Positions 17,148 through 25,651 are shown, counted from the first letter of the stretch. The stretch is 64,000 nt of DNA from Paraburkholderia monticola (GCF_001580545.1 NZ_LRBG01000035.1:124001-188000), one strand, 5' to 3'. The notes: generated by a model from the sequence alone, not told the origin. Made by a program: numbers and translations.

Positions 17148-19316
17148 TCAGGATGTTCCGTGGGTAAATCCTTCCTTGAGGATTTCTTGAAGCTGTGTGT
17201 CATCAATTGCACGGGTTGTGAGAAGGTCATTTGGACTCCCGCACCCAAGTCGTTTGAGGGTTGAACGGGCCACTGGGCGCTCAAAGTAAACAATATTGTC
17301 AAATGCCGTCACGGTCTTTACGGTAGACCGGCCGATTGCTTCAAGTCCCGCCAGGTCCAGAACTGACGGATCGAGATCCGCATTTTCCATGGCTTCCTGA
17401 GATTTGAGGTATGCATGTCGTACGCGTGCGACGGCAACGATTGCACCCTGTCCTCGATCTCTCTCAGATTCGTAAAACAGAATGAGATTACCACGCTGGA
17501 ATCGCTTTAGCGTGTTTGCGTTGCTCAGGTAGTGCCGCTCTTTATAGAGCTTGGCTCGCGCGTGAGGCAGCAAACTTCTTTGTGGTGAATGCGCTAAAAG
17601 GTGCTCGGCGAAGACGCGCCGCACTGGGGTGACGACCGCCGGGCGTCCTGGCAAACAAAGAAGCGCGGGCGAAAGCGATGTCTCCAGCGTCATCAATGAG
17701 ATATGCCCCACATTCCCGTCAGGCCTCACAAGGCGGATCTGTTGGTCGACGTTCCGGTACATCGGCGGCACATCCGGGATACGTACTCGGCTAGCCAGAA
17801 AGATATCGTCCATGCGCTGCGCCCAATTCGATGTGGTGATGATGCCGCCTAAGGTTAGCTTTGTTAACGACGTCTGGTCTTTGAGTCCTCCGAAACCAAG
17901 AGTTGACGCAATTTCACGTATTTGCGCCTGCTCGGATGGAAAAACCAGTCTGATTTGCGACGTAATTCCGGCGGTACCTTGCTCGATCAGATAGCCCAGC
18001 ATGAGACGCACCGTATCGCTCGCGTCAGGGTGCTTTTCGTCGACAGCCATGTGAGCGACAATGTCGTTTGGTTTTATGGTCGTGGGCCACATTAGATACC
18101 CAGTCAGAACGCCCTCCGACCAGACACCATACCGATTGCAAACACGCCCGTTCGAGTCGACCCCTGCCCACTCTGTGACGACAGCGCTGTTCGGAATGCC
18201 GAGTTGAGATAGGAGCTTATGGACTTCGCCCTCATCGGCCCGCGTGACTGGTGTGATAGAAAGGGAGGCGCTTGTGCCGGTTTCGAAGACCTCTTTCGTG
18301 GTTTCTCCAGCGTTCGAGTCTTTGAATGCACGTGGCGACACAACCTGGATTCCATATTTCTCTTGGAGCTTAGCAGCGGCATCGAGAATCGAATGGTCGT
18401 TTGTGATGAGGCCGCAAAGCCGATGTTGAATGGCAGTGGCCAAATGACGTAAGTCGGAGACGTCATTGATTCTAAGCGTACTGGTCCTATGTCGTTCCGG
18501 AAATACGATTGACGCAAGTTCGGGTGCCAGTACATCCCACTCTTTTTCAATGGGTGGGAAGGCGGGGAAAATGCGCGCATAGCATTGCATAGGATCCGTC
18601 ACTCCGACGCTTGCCGTACGAGTGAGTTCCGCCGTTATCTCTGTGCTGAGCGCAAGTCGGCAGGAACCTGCCCTTTCCATCTTGAAGAGATCTAGAACTT
18701 CCTCGTTTCGACGCCTGCGCGGGCCGAGATCGAACAGTACGTTCAGATCCAGAAGGAAAAGCGGAATCTCAGGCGCATAAGACGAGTTTAGACCAAGTGG
18801 ATCGGCAGCATTGAAGCCGCTCGGTGCGAACAGTTGCGGTGTATCGAGTTCGTGGCTACGAACAAATATTGTTCGGTTTTTTGTTTCGCCTCCGCGGGCG
18901 ATGCTTTGGATATAGAAACCTTGGCTTTCCCAGAATCGGTTCGCCTCAATGAGGTCTTCCGCTACTCGCGCATAAATAGATATGAAAGCGTGATTCGTCA
19001 AATATCGTTTGAGGTGATTCAGCAGCGAAGCCGCAACTCGTCGATTTCTGAAAGTAGGAGGAACGAACACTTGCAGCACGCGCCCCTTGGGATGTCTTGC
19101 TTCGAACAGCAGATGACCCGCGTACGAAAATGCCTCGTTGTTGCGTTCGACGGCAACTATAAGTTGCTCTTTGTGAGCAAAGTCTTGAAGCATGCCTGAT
19201 GGAAGAAATCCGAGGGCATGCTTGTCGCTATCTGCTGCCTGACGGACAGTTGCGAGGAAGGGCTCTACGTCGACATAGCGGTCGAGAATATGAATGACAC
19301 GGTCCTCTGCGTTCAT
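17148..19316 (-). CDS. Four-domain GNAT-PIN-GNAT-PUA-like protein
   Basis: A 722-residue multidomain protein in an AT-richer patch. Residues 1-155 look like a GNAT acetyltransferase, with VFVPPTFRNRRVAASLLNHL as the acetyl-CoA site, although the usual Gly of that loop is replaced. Residues 183-328 form a PIN nuclease with all four acidic positions: Asp190, Glu226, Asp288 in NDVSDLRHLATAI and Asp307 in LITNDHSILD. Residues 350-490 resemble a second, degenerate GNAT. Residues 545-715 resemble a PUA/EVE/ASCH-like module (GNLILFYESERDRGQGAIVAVARV, later TAFDNIVYF). The next gene encodes a free ASCH protein. AGGAGG lies 13 bases before the ATG. PIN domains are metal-dependent RNases common in toxin modules. 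A toxin, defence or tRNA-quality role is an inference; no known named system matches. Confidence 0.8.
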   Translation of the reverse strand: MNAEDRVIHILDRYVDVEPFLATVRQAADSDKHALGFLPSGMLQDFAHKEQLIVAVERNNEAFSYAGHLLFEARHPKGRVLQVFVPPTFRNRRVAASLLNHLKRYLTNHAFISIYARVAEDLIEANRFWESQGFYIQSIARGGETKNRTIFVRSHELDTPQLFAPSGFNAADPLGLNSSYAPEIPLFLLDLNVLFDLGPRRRRNEEVLDLFKMERAGSCRLALSTEITAELTRTASVGVTDPMQCYARIFPAFPPIEKEWDVLAPELASIVFPERHRTSTLRINDVSDLRHLATAIQHRLCGLITNDHSILDAAAKLQEKYGIQVVSPRAFKDSNAGETTKEVFETGTSASLSITPVTRADEGEVHKLLSQLGIPNSAVVTEWAGVDSNGRVCNRYGVWSEGVLTGYLMWPTTIKPNDIVAHMAVDEKHPDASDTVRLMLGYLIEQGTAGITSQIRLVFPSEQAQIREIASTLGFGGLKDQTSLTKLTLGGIITTSNWAQRMDDIFLASRVRIPDVPPMYRNVDQQIRLVRPDGNVGHISLMTLETSLSPALLCLPGRPAVVTPVRRVFAEHLLAHSPQRSLLPHARAKLYKERHYLSNANTLKRFQRGNLILFYESERDRGQGAIVAVARVRHAYLKSQEAMENADLDPSVLDLAGLEAIGRSTVKTVTAFDNIVYFERPVARSTLKRLGCGSPNDLLTTRAIDDTQLQEILKEGFTHGTS

Positions 19317-19455
19317 TTTTCTAGCTGGCCTCCTGATTGGAACGCCGCAAGCAATGCTCGCTCGTGTTGTATATCAACGGACGGGCGATTGTCGCGTTTT
19401 GATCGAATTTAACAGTCCTTGAAGGGCAATCACAGTCAGCAAGAACTTCAATCAA

Positions 19456-19470
19456 GATATCATCGATATC
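19456..19470. promoter_or_regulatory. GATATC-ATC-GATATC candidate operator
   Basis: Two copies of the palindrome GATATC are separated by three bases, about 140 bases upstream of the GNAT-PIN start. The dyad could be an operator for autoregulation. This rests on symmetry and position only. Confidence 0.35.
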
Positions 19471-19525
19471 AATCTCTTAATAACTAAATTGATTGGCGAA
19501 TTGCAAAATAAATAAAGTTCTCATT

Positions 19526-19547
19526 CGACACACGTTGCCGTGTGTCG
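19526..19547. repeat. Perfect 9-bp inverted repeat hairpin
   Basis: CGACACACG and CGTGTGTCG are separated by TTGC, a perfect 9-bp stem with a four-base loop in AT-rich DNA. No T-run follows on either strand, so it is not a standard terminator. It may be a protein-binding site or an element exposed at the island boundary. Confidence 0.5.
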
Positions 19548-19623
19548 TATCTCCAATTTTTCCGGTATAACTCTCTTGTTCGCGAAAGTTCGCGGTCATT
19601 GAATACGTGATAGCGGAACACCC

Positions 19624-20100
19624 AACTCCGTACTGTCCCGGCGCCGAACGCTTGCCACGCACTGCCCGGCCCGGCGCCCTCACGTGCTTGAGGATTTCAC
19701 CGACAGGTATGGGATCTTTCCTGATCCCGAGGTAACCCGCCATATTGGCGACGGGCTGTCCACGCGGGAGGAAGAGTTGGCGTATCTGATGCGCTGCGCA
19801 GTCCACTGGACAATGCTCGGCTGCGGCTATTGGATCGTACGGGACATGAAAAGAGGCCGGTCTGTCGGTGAAGTTGGTTTTGCCGATCACCGCAGTGAGT
19901 TAGTGTCGCCACTGCTCGATGCACCACCGGTGAGTTGGGCGCTTGCTGTACAGTCGATGCATGGCCGTGGCTATGCGGCTGAAGCAGAGCGTGCCGCGCC
20001 CGATAGGGTGGCCGGGTGCTAGCTCGGCGGCGAAATCAGGTGCATCTTGATGCCGGATAATTGGTCGTCGCTGCGCGTCGATCGATTGCAGGCGCTCCTT
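19624..20100 (+). pseudogene. GNAT acetyltransferase remnant
   Basis: An open stretch from about 19684 to 20022 translates to a RimJ/RimL-like GNAT: LEDFTDRYGIFPDPEVTRHIG, then GYWIVRDMKRGRSVGEVGFAD, then HGRGYAAEAERAA. The expected N-terminal start is missing. The reading frame breaks after the acetyl-CoA site; a recognisable piece resembling the family's DPDN-S-RV motif (MPDNWSSLRV) continues in another frame near 20048-20077. The gene is therefore broken at both ends, and it sits at the right edge of the AT-rich patch. Confidence 0.65.
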
Positions 20101-20124
20101 GATGTGCACGGCCCCAAGCACCAT

Positions 20125-20793
20125 TCACGCACCAGCCACCGAACTCCCGGACTCCGACACCGGCTCGTCGGCCGGATAGCGCCGCGCGTCCCGCTTGATG
20201 CGCCGGCGAATCAGGAACGTCCACGCCGTCAGCACCCCATACACGGCGTAACGCAGCACGGTGGATGCGATCGCCGAGCGAGAGTCGTTCGGCCATTGCA
20301 GCACGATCGCGCTGCGCACGATGTTCTCACCGATCATCCCGACACCCCACACGAGCGTCATCAGACGAATATAGGCGGCGAGGGTCGGGCGCTCGCGCCA
20401 ATGTCGCTCGAACAGCTCGGCGCTGCGATGGTCTTCGCGCGCCATCGTCGAGCGCGCCATGTAGAACACCATCGGCTTGCGCAGCGTGAGCGATGCAAGA
20501 AACACGATGCCGATAAAGCCCGACACCATCGGATCTTCGATCAATTGCATTCGGGCGTTGTCGAAGGTGAGCCGCGTCGCAAGCGATGGCAGCACGCCCG
20601 CGAGCACGAGCGCGCTCAGCGCGTCGAAATGCCGGTAGCGCAGCAGATCCATCGTCATCCAGATGATCAGCGGCAGCGCCGACGCGGCGAGCGCCCCTGC
20701 CTGCCCCCAGTGCGGAAACGCAAGCCGGTAGGCGAGCCAGGGCAGCGCGACGTTGACGATCAAGGCGCTCAGATAGCGCAGGCGGGATTTCAT
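20125..20793 (-). CDS. VC0807-like integral membrane protein
   Basis: About 222 residues from an ATG at 20793 with five or six hydrophobic segments: LIVNVALPWLAYRLA, GALAASALPLIIWMTMDLL, ALVLAGVLPSLATR and others. The pattern resembles the VC0807 family of uncharacterised bacterial membrane proteins. A GTG at 20874 would add 27 Arg-rich residues that look non-coding. No functional residues can be assigned. It stands alone, convergent with the acetyltransferase remnant. Confidence 0.75.
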   Translation of the reverse strand: MKSRLRYLSALIVNVALPWLAYRLAFPHWGQAGALAASALPLIIWMTMDLLRYRHFDALSALVLAGVLPSLATRLTFDNARMQLIEDPMVSGFIGIVFLASLTLRKPMVFYMARSTMAREDHRSAELFERHWRERPTLAAYIRLMTLVWGVGMIGENIVRSAIVLQWPNDSRSAIASTVLRYAVYGVLTAWTFLIRRRIKRDARRYPADEPVSESGSSVAGA

Positions 20794-21000
20794 CGGCTGG
20801 ACGGTGACGGGCGCGCAAGGTGGCACGCGTTGCGCGCGCCGGTGCCGCAGCCGGGATCGCGTCGGCATCGTCACGCGAACGTATGTGGGCAGTGTAGGGC
20901 GACGTGGCGTCGCCTGCCGGGGTTGGCGGACCGCGGCGAACGGCTGGCGGAAGCGCGCCGCGTGCGGGTGCCGCGGTCGCGCTGCTTGAATCGCCTCGAT

Positions 21001-21735
21001 TTACCGGGCCGCGTCCGTCGCCCGCCGCTGCGCGATCAGATCCGCGAGCCGCTCGACCTGCTGCCCTTCTGCATCGAAATTGCCTGCGTCGAGCCACTGC
21101 TGGTAGCACCCGCGCAACGCCGGCCATTCGCCGTCGATGATCGAAAACCACGCCGTGTCGCGATTGCGCTCACGGTAGACGATCGCCTGCCGGAAGATCC
21201 CCTCGAAGGTGAATCCATAGCGCAGCGCGGCCTTGCGCGACGGCTCGTTCAGCGAATCGCATTTCCATTCGAAGCGCCGATAACCGAGCTTGTCGAACAC
21301 CTCGCCGAGCAGCAGGAACATCGCCTCGGTCGCGATGCGGGTGCGCTTGAGCCGCGGCGAATACGTGACGTGGCCGACTTCGATCACGCCGTTGGCGGGA
21401 TCGATCCGCATCAGCGAGAGCGTGCCGACCGGCCTGGCCGTAGCGAGGTCGATCACCGCGTAGTGCAGCGGATCGTTCGATGCGGCCATCTGCGTCAGAC
21501 GCTCACGATAAGCCGCAAGGCTGTCGAACGGGCCGACCGCGAGGTAGGTCCAGTCGCGGCCGTCGGTGGCTGAGCGGTACGCGTCGAAAAGGTCCGCCGC
21601 GTGGCGCTCGACGTCGACCGGCTCGAGCCGGCAATAGCGGCCGCTCAGCGGTTCGCGGCCCGGCGGCTTCGCGCCGTGCCAGCCAGGCACGGGCGCGCCG
21701 ATCGGCTGGCCGTAGGAGTTACGTGTGGGTTCCAT
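21001..21735 (-). CDS. GNAT family N-acetyltransferase (RimJ/RimL type)
   Basis: 244 residues. It shows the RimJ/RimL features LSGRYCRLEPVDVERHAADLFDAY, VGTLSLMRIDP..GVIEVGHVTYSP, the LKRTRIATEAMFLLL acetyl-CoA region, and GYRRFEWKCDSLNEPSRKAALRYGFTFEG at the end of the fold. AGGAG stands before the ATG at 21735. These enzymes acetylate alpha-amino groups of proteins or small amines; the substrate here is unknown. It is divergent from the MocR regulator at 21825 with only 89 bases between them, so it may be a target of that regulator. Confidence 0.9.
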   Translation of the reverse strand: MEPTRNSYGQPIGAPVPGWHGAKPPGREPLSGRYCRLEPVDVERHAADLFDAYRSATDGRDWTYLAVGPFDSLAAYRERLTQMAASNDPLHYAVIDLATARPVGTLSLMRIDPANGVIEVGHVTYSPRLKRTRIATEAMFLLLGEVFDKLGYRRFEWKCDSLNEPSRKAALRYGFTFEGIFRQAIVYRERNRDTAWFSIIDGEWPALRGCYQQWLDAGNFDAEGQQVERLADLIAQRRATDAAR

Positions 21736-21824
21736 GTCTGTTCTCCTGTCGATGGAGGAACGATACGGCAAACGTGGTATGTTCAAAAGATCCACGACAC
21801 GCTCATTCGATAGGTCCAGTCACC

Positions 21825-23456
21825 ATGATCGAAATCATCGGACCGCTCGTCCACGCGGACCACGCCATGGCCGCGAGCGGCGCCGCCCGGCCCGCGCCAC
21901 TGCAGAAGCAGCTGATCGAACGTTTGCAGCAGGCGATTCTCGCGGGCCGTCTGCCGGCCGGCTCGCTGCTGCCGTCGTCGCGGCTGCTCGCCACCGAAAT
22001 GGGCGTGTCGCGCAACACGGTCGTGATCGCGTACGAGCATCTCGCCGCGGTCGGCTACGTGATCGCCGATCGCCAGGGCACGCGCGTGAGCCCGCTGTCG
22101 AGCCCCGCCGCGCGCGGCGAGCCGGCGCTGGCCTCGGCCCCGCCGCAGATCGCGTACGCGGCGCGCGTCGGGCAGTTCGCGGCGACGCACCACCACGCCG
22201 ACAATACCTACGCGCTGACCCCCGGCACGCCCGCGCTCGACCGTTTTCCGCTTGCCGCATGGCGGCGCGCGCTCGAACGGGCCATGGAGCGCGCGTTGCC
22301 GCGCGCGCTCGGCTACGGCACACCGGCCGGCGAGCCCGCCTTGCGCGATGCGATCGCCGCGCACTTGCGAATGGCGCGCGGCGTGCGCTGCGACGGCTCG
22401 CAGGTCGTGATCACCGAGGGCGCGCAGGAGGCGCTGAACCTGTCCGTGCGACTGCTGACCAACCCCGGCGAGATCGCGTGGATCGAGGATCCCGGTTATC
22501 GCGGCGCCAAGGCCGCATTCAACGCGGGCGACCTGCGCATGCTGCCGATTCCGGTCGACGCCGAAGGCATAGCCGTGCCGGCCGACGCGTGGCGCACGCA
22601 TCCGCCGAAGCTGATCTACACGTCGCCCGCGCATCAGTATCCGACGGGCGCGGTGCTGTCGGTGGCGCGCCGGCTCGCGCTGATCGCGCAGGCACGGCGC
22701 TGTGGCGCGTGGCTGATCGAGGACGATTATGACGGCGAGGTGCGCCACACCGGCGAGCCGATCGCGAGCATGCAGGGCCTCGTCGACGACGCGCCCGTGC
22801 TGTATGTCGGCTCGTTCAGCAAGACGATGTTTCCGGCGTTGCGCATCGGCTTCGTCGTGCTGCCGCGGGCGATCGCCGCGCATGCCGCTGTTGCGCTGCA
22901 AGAAATGCTGCGCGGGGGGCATCGGCTGGAGCAGCTGGCGCTGGCGTATTTCATCGAAAGCGGCGAATTCGGGCGGCATCTCGGGCGGATGCGGCGGCTA
23001 TACCGCGAGCGCCAACAGGCGCTGCGCGACGCGCTGGCCGAGCAATTCCCGGCGGCGACGATTCTTGGCGGCGATTGCGGCATGCATCTGACGCTGCAAC
23101 TGCCCGCGTCGCTCGACGATCGCGAGCTCGCGGCGCGCGCGCAGTCGCGCGGGCTCAGTCCGCGCGCGCTGTCGGGGTTCGGTATGGGGACGGCGGCCGG
23201 CGTGAACGGGCTCGTGATCGGCTATGGCAATACGGAGGCGGAGCGGCTGGGGCCTGCGGTGAAAGCGCTGGCCGAGTTGGTCCGGGAGATGGAGGGTGAG
23301 GCGCGACCGGCTGCAAGGCGCGCGGCAAAACCGGCTACCAAACCTGGTACAAATCCGGCCACAAATCCGCCCGCCGAGGCCCCCGCCAACCCCCCCGCGC
23401 GGCCCCGCAAAAAGCCCGCCCCGCAACGCCGTCCATCGGCCAACCCGGACATGTAA
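21825..23456 (+). CDS. MocR/PdxR-like GntR regulator with aminotransferase domain
   Basis: 543 residues. Residues 25-95 are a GntR winged helix (PLQKQLIERLQQAILAGRLPAGSLLPSSRLLATEMGVS). Residues 130-490 are a fold-type I aminotransferase-like domain with the PLP lysine at about Lys333 in VGSFSKTMFPALRIGF. Family members such as PdxR and GabR sense PLP adducts rather than catalyse transamination. The last 50-55 residues are an unusual Ala/Pro/Lys/Arg-rich tail resembling histone H1-like sequences. It is divergent from a GNAT gene. Confidence 0.92.
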   Translation: MIEIIGPLVHADHAMAASGAARPAPLQKQLIERLQQAILAGRLPAGSLLPSSRLLATEMGVSRNTVVIAYEHLAAVGYVIADRQGTRVSPLSSPAARGEPALASAPPQIAYAARVGQFAATHHHADNTYALTPGTPALDRFPLAAWRRALERAMERALPRALGYGTPAGEPALRDAIAAHLRMARGVRCDGSQVVITEGAQEALNLSVRLLTNPGEIAWIEDPGYRGAKAAFNAGDLRMLPIPVDAEGIAVPADAWRTHPPKLIYTSPAHQYPTGAVLSVARRLALIAQARRCGAWLIEDDYDGEVRHTGEPIASMQGLVDDAPVLYVGSFSKTMFPALRIGFVVLPRAIAAHAAVALQEMLRGGHRLEQLALAYFIESGEFGRHLGRMRRLYRERQQALRDALAEQFPAATILGGDCGMHLTLQLPASLDDRELAARAQSRGLSPRALSGFGMGTAAGVNGLVIGYGNTEAERLGPAVKALAELVREMEGEARPAARRAAKPATKPGTNPATNPPAEAPANPPARPRKKPAPQRRPSANPDM

Positions 23457-23651
23457 GTTTTACGTTTGTCGGCCCGGCCCATGTCGCGCTATCGTGTCGT
23501 ATGCGCGGCGAGTTAGCCGTTCCGATGGGCTGGTTCGCCCGCATGTGCCGCTGTCGCCGGCGCTGCCGCTTCGCGGGTGTAGCGCTGGCGATGGGCACGA
23601 ACAATGCGTTGAGTGTGGTTATCGATGACGATTTATCCGACCGGAGACGAC

Positions 23652-23984
23652 ATGAAGGAAATCGAACCGACCCCGTGGTTTGACCTTGCCATCCATACGC
23701 CCGTCCGCGAGGGCTGGTACGAGGTGCAGTTGGCGAGCGGGGACACGGCGTTTGCGAAGTTTGGTGACGGCGTGTGGACCGAAAAACCGTTGCTCGTATT
23801 CACGCATTGGCGCGGCTTGTCCGCCGATCCGTCGAAAGCCGCCGAGGGCGCGGCCGAGTCGATCGCCGGCGAAGCCACCGCTGCGCAGGGTGTGCGCGCG
23901 GCCTGGAACGCGTTCTTCCCGGGACTCGGCGAAGAACAGCACAAGCCGCTCGACGCGGTGCCGAACGGCAAAGCGCCGCATTGA
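23652..23984 (+). CDS. Conserved hypothetical protein
   Basis: A 110-residue acidic protein starting MKEIEPTPWFDLAIHTPVREGWYEV, with GGAGACGAC before the ATG at 23652. The N-terminal half (about residues 8-50) has the W-F...P.REGWYEV...G....F..GVW pattern of small beta-rich proteins, and the rest is Ala/Glu-rich. I do not recognise a named domain. It has no close operon partner. Confidence 0.65.
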   Translation: MKEIEPTPWFDLAIHTPVREGWYEVQLASGDTAFAKFGDGVWTEKPLLVFTHWRGLSADPSKAAEGAAESIAGEATAAQGVRAAWNAFFPGLGEEQHKPLDAVPNGKAPH

Positions 23985-24132
23985 GGGTCTATTGAAACTC
24001 GCTTGATGTCTGACCGGGCGGCGGCTCCTGGGGCGCCGCCCGGTCAGGCGATCTGCATGTCATCCGCGCCGCACCGCATTTCTTCCGCCCCGCTACAATC
24101 AGCGTCATCCTTTCCGACGCAATCACGATGCC

Positions 24133-24714
24133 ATGAACGCCACCCGAGAACCCGTGGAATTGTCGCGCGCGACGCAACTGCTCAATCACGGACCGGTCAC
24201 GATCATCACGAGCGCGCACGATGGTCGATCGAACGTGATGGCGGCTTCGTGGGCAATGCCGCTCGATTTCAATCCGCCGAAGGTGGTGGTGGTCGTGGAT
24301 AGCCGCACGCTGACGCGTCGCCTGATCGAAGCGAGCGGCGTGTTCGGCTTGCAATTACCGAGCCGCGGCTTCGCCGCGCAAACACTCGCGGTCGGCACGC
24401 ACGCGGGTGCCGAGCTCGACAAGTTCTCCGCGTTCGAACTCGAGACTTTCCGCGCGGAAAAAATCGACGTCCCGATGCTGGCCGGCTGCATCACGTGGAT
24501 GGAATGCAGAGTGATTCCGGACGACAGCCAGCGGCACGATCTGATCATCGGCGAAGTGGTGGCCGCGTATGCGGACAGCCGCGTGTATTCGCACAACCGC
24601 TGGCATTTCGGCGACGACCCCGAGCTTCGCACGTGCCATTACGTTGCCGGCGGCACGTTCTTCGCGACGGGCGATCCGTTCGAGGTGGCGCCGGTGGATG
24701 CCTCCGCCGACTGA
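24133..24714 (+). CDS. Flavin reductase family protein
   Basis: 193 residues of the flavin-reductase-like FMN-binding split-barrel fold. The start region (LNHGPVTIITSAHDGRSNVMAASWAMPLDF) and VVVVDSRTLTRRLIEASGVFGLQLPS are typical, and a late H...GEVVAAYADSRV segment closes the barrel. Members bind FMN and either reduce flavin for a partner monooxygenase or carry out other FMN chemistry. No partner oxygenase adjoins it. It converges with the acetyltransferase gene five bases downstream. Confidence 0.88.
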   Translation: MNATREPVELSRATQLLNHGPVTIITSAHDGRSNVMAASWAMPLDFNPPKVVVVVDSRTLTRRLIEASGVFGLQLPSRGFAAQTLAVGTHAGAELDKFSAFELETFRAEKIDVPMLAGCITWMECRVIPDDSQRHDLIIGEVVAAYADSRVYSHNRWHFGDDPELRTCHYVAGGTFFATGDPFEVAPVDASAD

Positions 24715-24719
24715 CGGGC

Positions 24720-25217
24720 TTAGGCGTTCCCTTCGGTGTTGCCTTCGGCGAATGCTTTGAGCGCATCGCCGGCGAGACGGTAACGCACCCATTCGCTTTG
24801 CGGATTCGCGCCGATCGACTTATAGAAGCCGATGGCCGGTTCGTTCCAGTCGAGCACGCTCCATTCGAAGCGGCCGCAGCCGGTTTCGCAGGCGATCTGC
24901 GCGAGATGGCGCAGCATCTGTTTGCCCGCGCCGCTGCCGCGCGATGCGGGCGACACGTACAGGTCTTCCAGATAAAGCCCCTGCTTGCCGAGCCACGTCG
25001 AATACGAAAAGAAGTACACGCAGAAACCGACGGGCTCGCCGTTCATTTCGCAGATCAGCGCTTTGGCGGGCGCGCCCGCGCAAAACAGGCTCTTTTCGAT
25101 GTCTTTGACACCGGCGACGACTTCGTGCTCGGCTTTCTCATAGACCGCGAGTTCGGTGATGAAGCGCAGGATCAGGGGGGCGTCGGCGGTGGTGGCGGGG
25201 CGGATGTGGATCGTCAA
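24720..25217 (-). CDS. GNAT family N-acetyltransferase, spermidine/spermine acetyltransferase-like
   Basis: About 165 residues from a TTG start at 25217, which gives MTIHIRPATTADAPLILRF; no ATG or GTG stands at the expected place. The sequence follows the SAT1-like subgroup: FITELAVYEKAEHEVV, VGFCVYFFSYSTWLGKQGLYLEDLYV, the acetyl-CoA site RGSGAGKQMLRHLA, and RFEWSVLDWNEPAIGFYKSIGA. Members acetylate polyamines or related amines. Its upstream region adjoins the leader region of the ThrRS gene, transcribed in the opposite direction. Confidence 0.85.
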   Translation of the reverse strand: MTIHIRPATTADAPLILRFITELAVYEKAEHEVVAGVKDIEKSLFCAGAPAKALICEMNGEPVGFCVYFFSYSTWLGKQGLYLEDLYVSPASRGSGAGKQMLRHLAQIACETGCGRFEWSVLDWNEPAIGFYKSIGANPQSEWVRYRLAGDALKAFAEGNTEGNA

Positions 25218-25421
25218 GGTCGAGTGCTCAATCAGTGCTGTGGTGAATCGTGGCCGGCGGGCGGAATCCGCGCACATGCGCCAGCGTCGGAACAGGCTCA
25301 CATCGTAGCGTTTATCCCGTCCCTGTGGCCAGTATGTCGAGATCGCGCGTGTCGGCACGAAGCACGTTCCGCGCACTCGCTGCGATTGACGCGTTCCGCA
25401 GAAATGGTTTACCGTCGATCC

Positions 25422-25508
25422 ATGGACTTCCACTCTCATTCCCTCTCTGCCGTCACCACCACGACGACCACCTTCACAGGCGGGTCGTCTGGAGGTCGCA
25501 CGCGCTAG
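25422..25508 (+). CDS. Threonine-rich leader peptide
   Basis: A 28-codon open frame encodes a peptide with six consecutive Thr codons at 25455-25472, another Thr two codons later, and one near the end. It lies about 145 bases before the ThrRS-like gene and is followed by hairpins that can form alternative structures. This is the layout of amino-acid biosynthesis leader peptides such as trpL or thrL, where ribosome stalling at cognate codons senses charged tRNA. No strong ribosome binding site is visible before the ATG, which is the weak point of the call. Confidence 0.65.
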   Translation: MDFHSHSLSAVTTTTTTFTGGSSGGRTR

Positions 25509-25582
25509 CAGGTAGTACTGGACAGTACGAGCAGCAGTGGCAGATCCCCAAAGGCCCCGCCGGAAACGGACGGGGCCTTTGG
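25463..25582 (+). promoter_or_regulatory. Candidate Thr attenuator with alternative RNA structures
   Basis: Part of the Thr codon run (GACGACC, 25463-25469) can pair with GGTCGTC (25483-25489). GGCGGG (25479-25484) can instead pair with CCCGCC (25556-25561), which is part of the left arm of the terminator-like stem at 25548-25582. A third short hairpin, GTACTG-GA-CAGTAC, lies at 25515-25528. The mutually exclusive pairings are what transcription attenuation needs. I read these pairings by eye; energies were not calculated. Confidence 0.55.
25548..25582 (+). terminator. Terminator-like stem of the ThrRS leader
   Basis: CCAAAGGCCCCG pairs perfectly with CGGGGCCTTTGG, a 12-bp stem that can extend through CCG-GAAA-CGG with one bulged base. 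CGTTTCTGG follows, so the T-run is short, and termination efficiency is uncertain. It ends 69 bases before the ThrRS start. Confidence 0.65.
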
Positions 25583-25651
25583 CGTTTCTGGTCTCCCCGT
25601 TTGCGGCATCCATCGTGGTAATCGTGACATTCGAACCGACGGAGCATGACC

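Larger units (their letters stand above)
19317..19623. other. AT-rich upstream region of the GNAT-PIN gene
   Basis: This segment is clearly AT-richer than the flanking chromosome and has no convincing gene. It should contain the promoter of the minus-strand GNAT-PIN/ASCH pair. It holds a GATATC-N3-GATATC repeat and a perfect 9-bp hairpin, listed separately. Confidence 0.5.

Noticed and set aside
19477..19890. 137-codon minus-strand frame in the AT-rich region
   Set aside because: It lies antisense to the recognisable GNAT remnant and has no domain or ribosome binding site.
24495..25508. Continuous 337-codon plus-strand frame that ends with the Thr-rich leader
   Set aside because: Most of it is antisense to the acetyltransferase at 24720 and has non-protein-like composition. 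Only the last 28 codons make sense, as a leader peptide.
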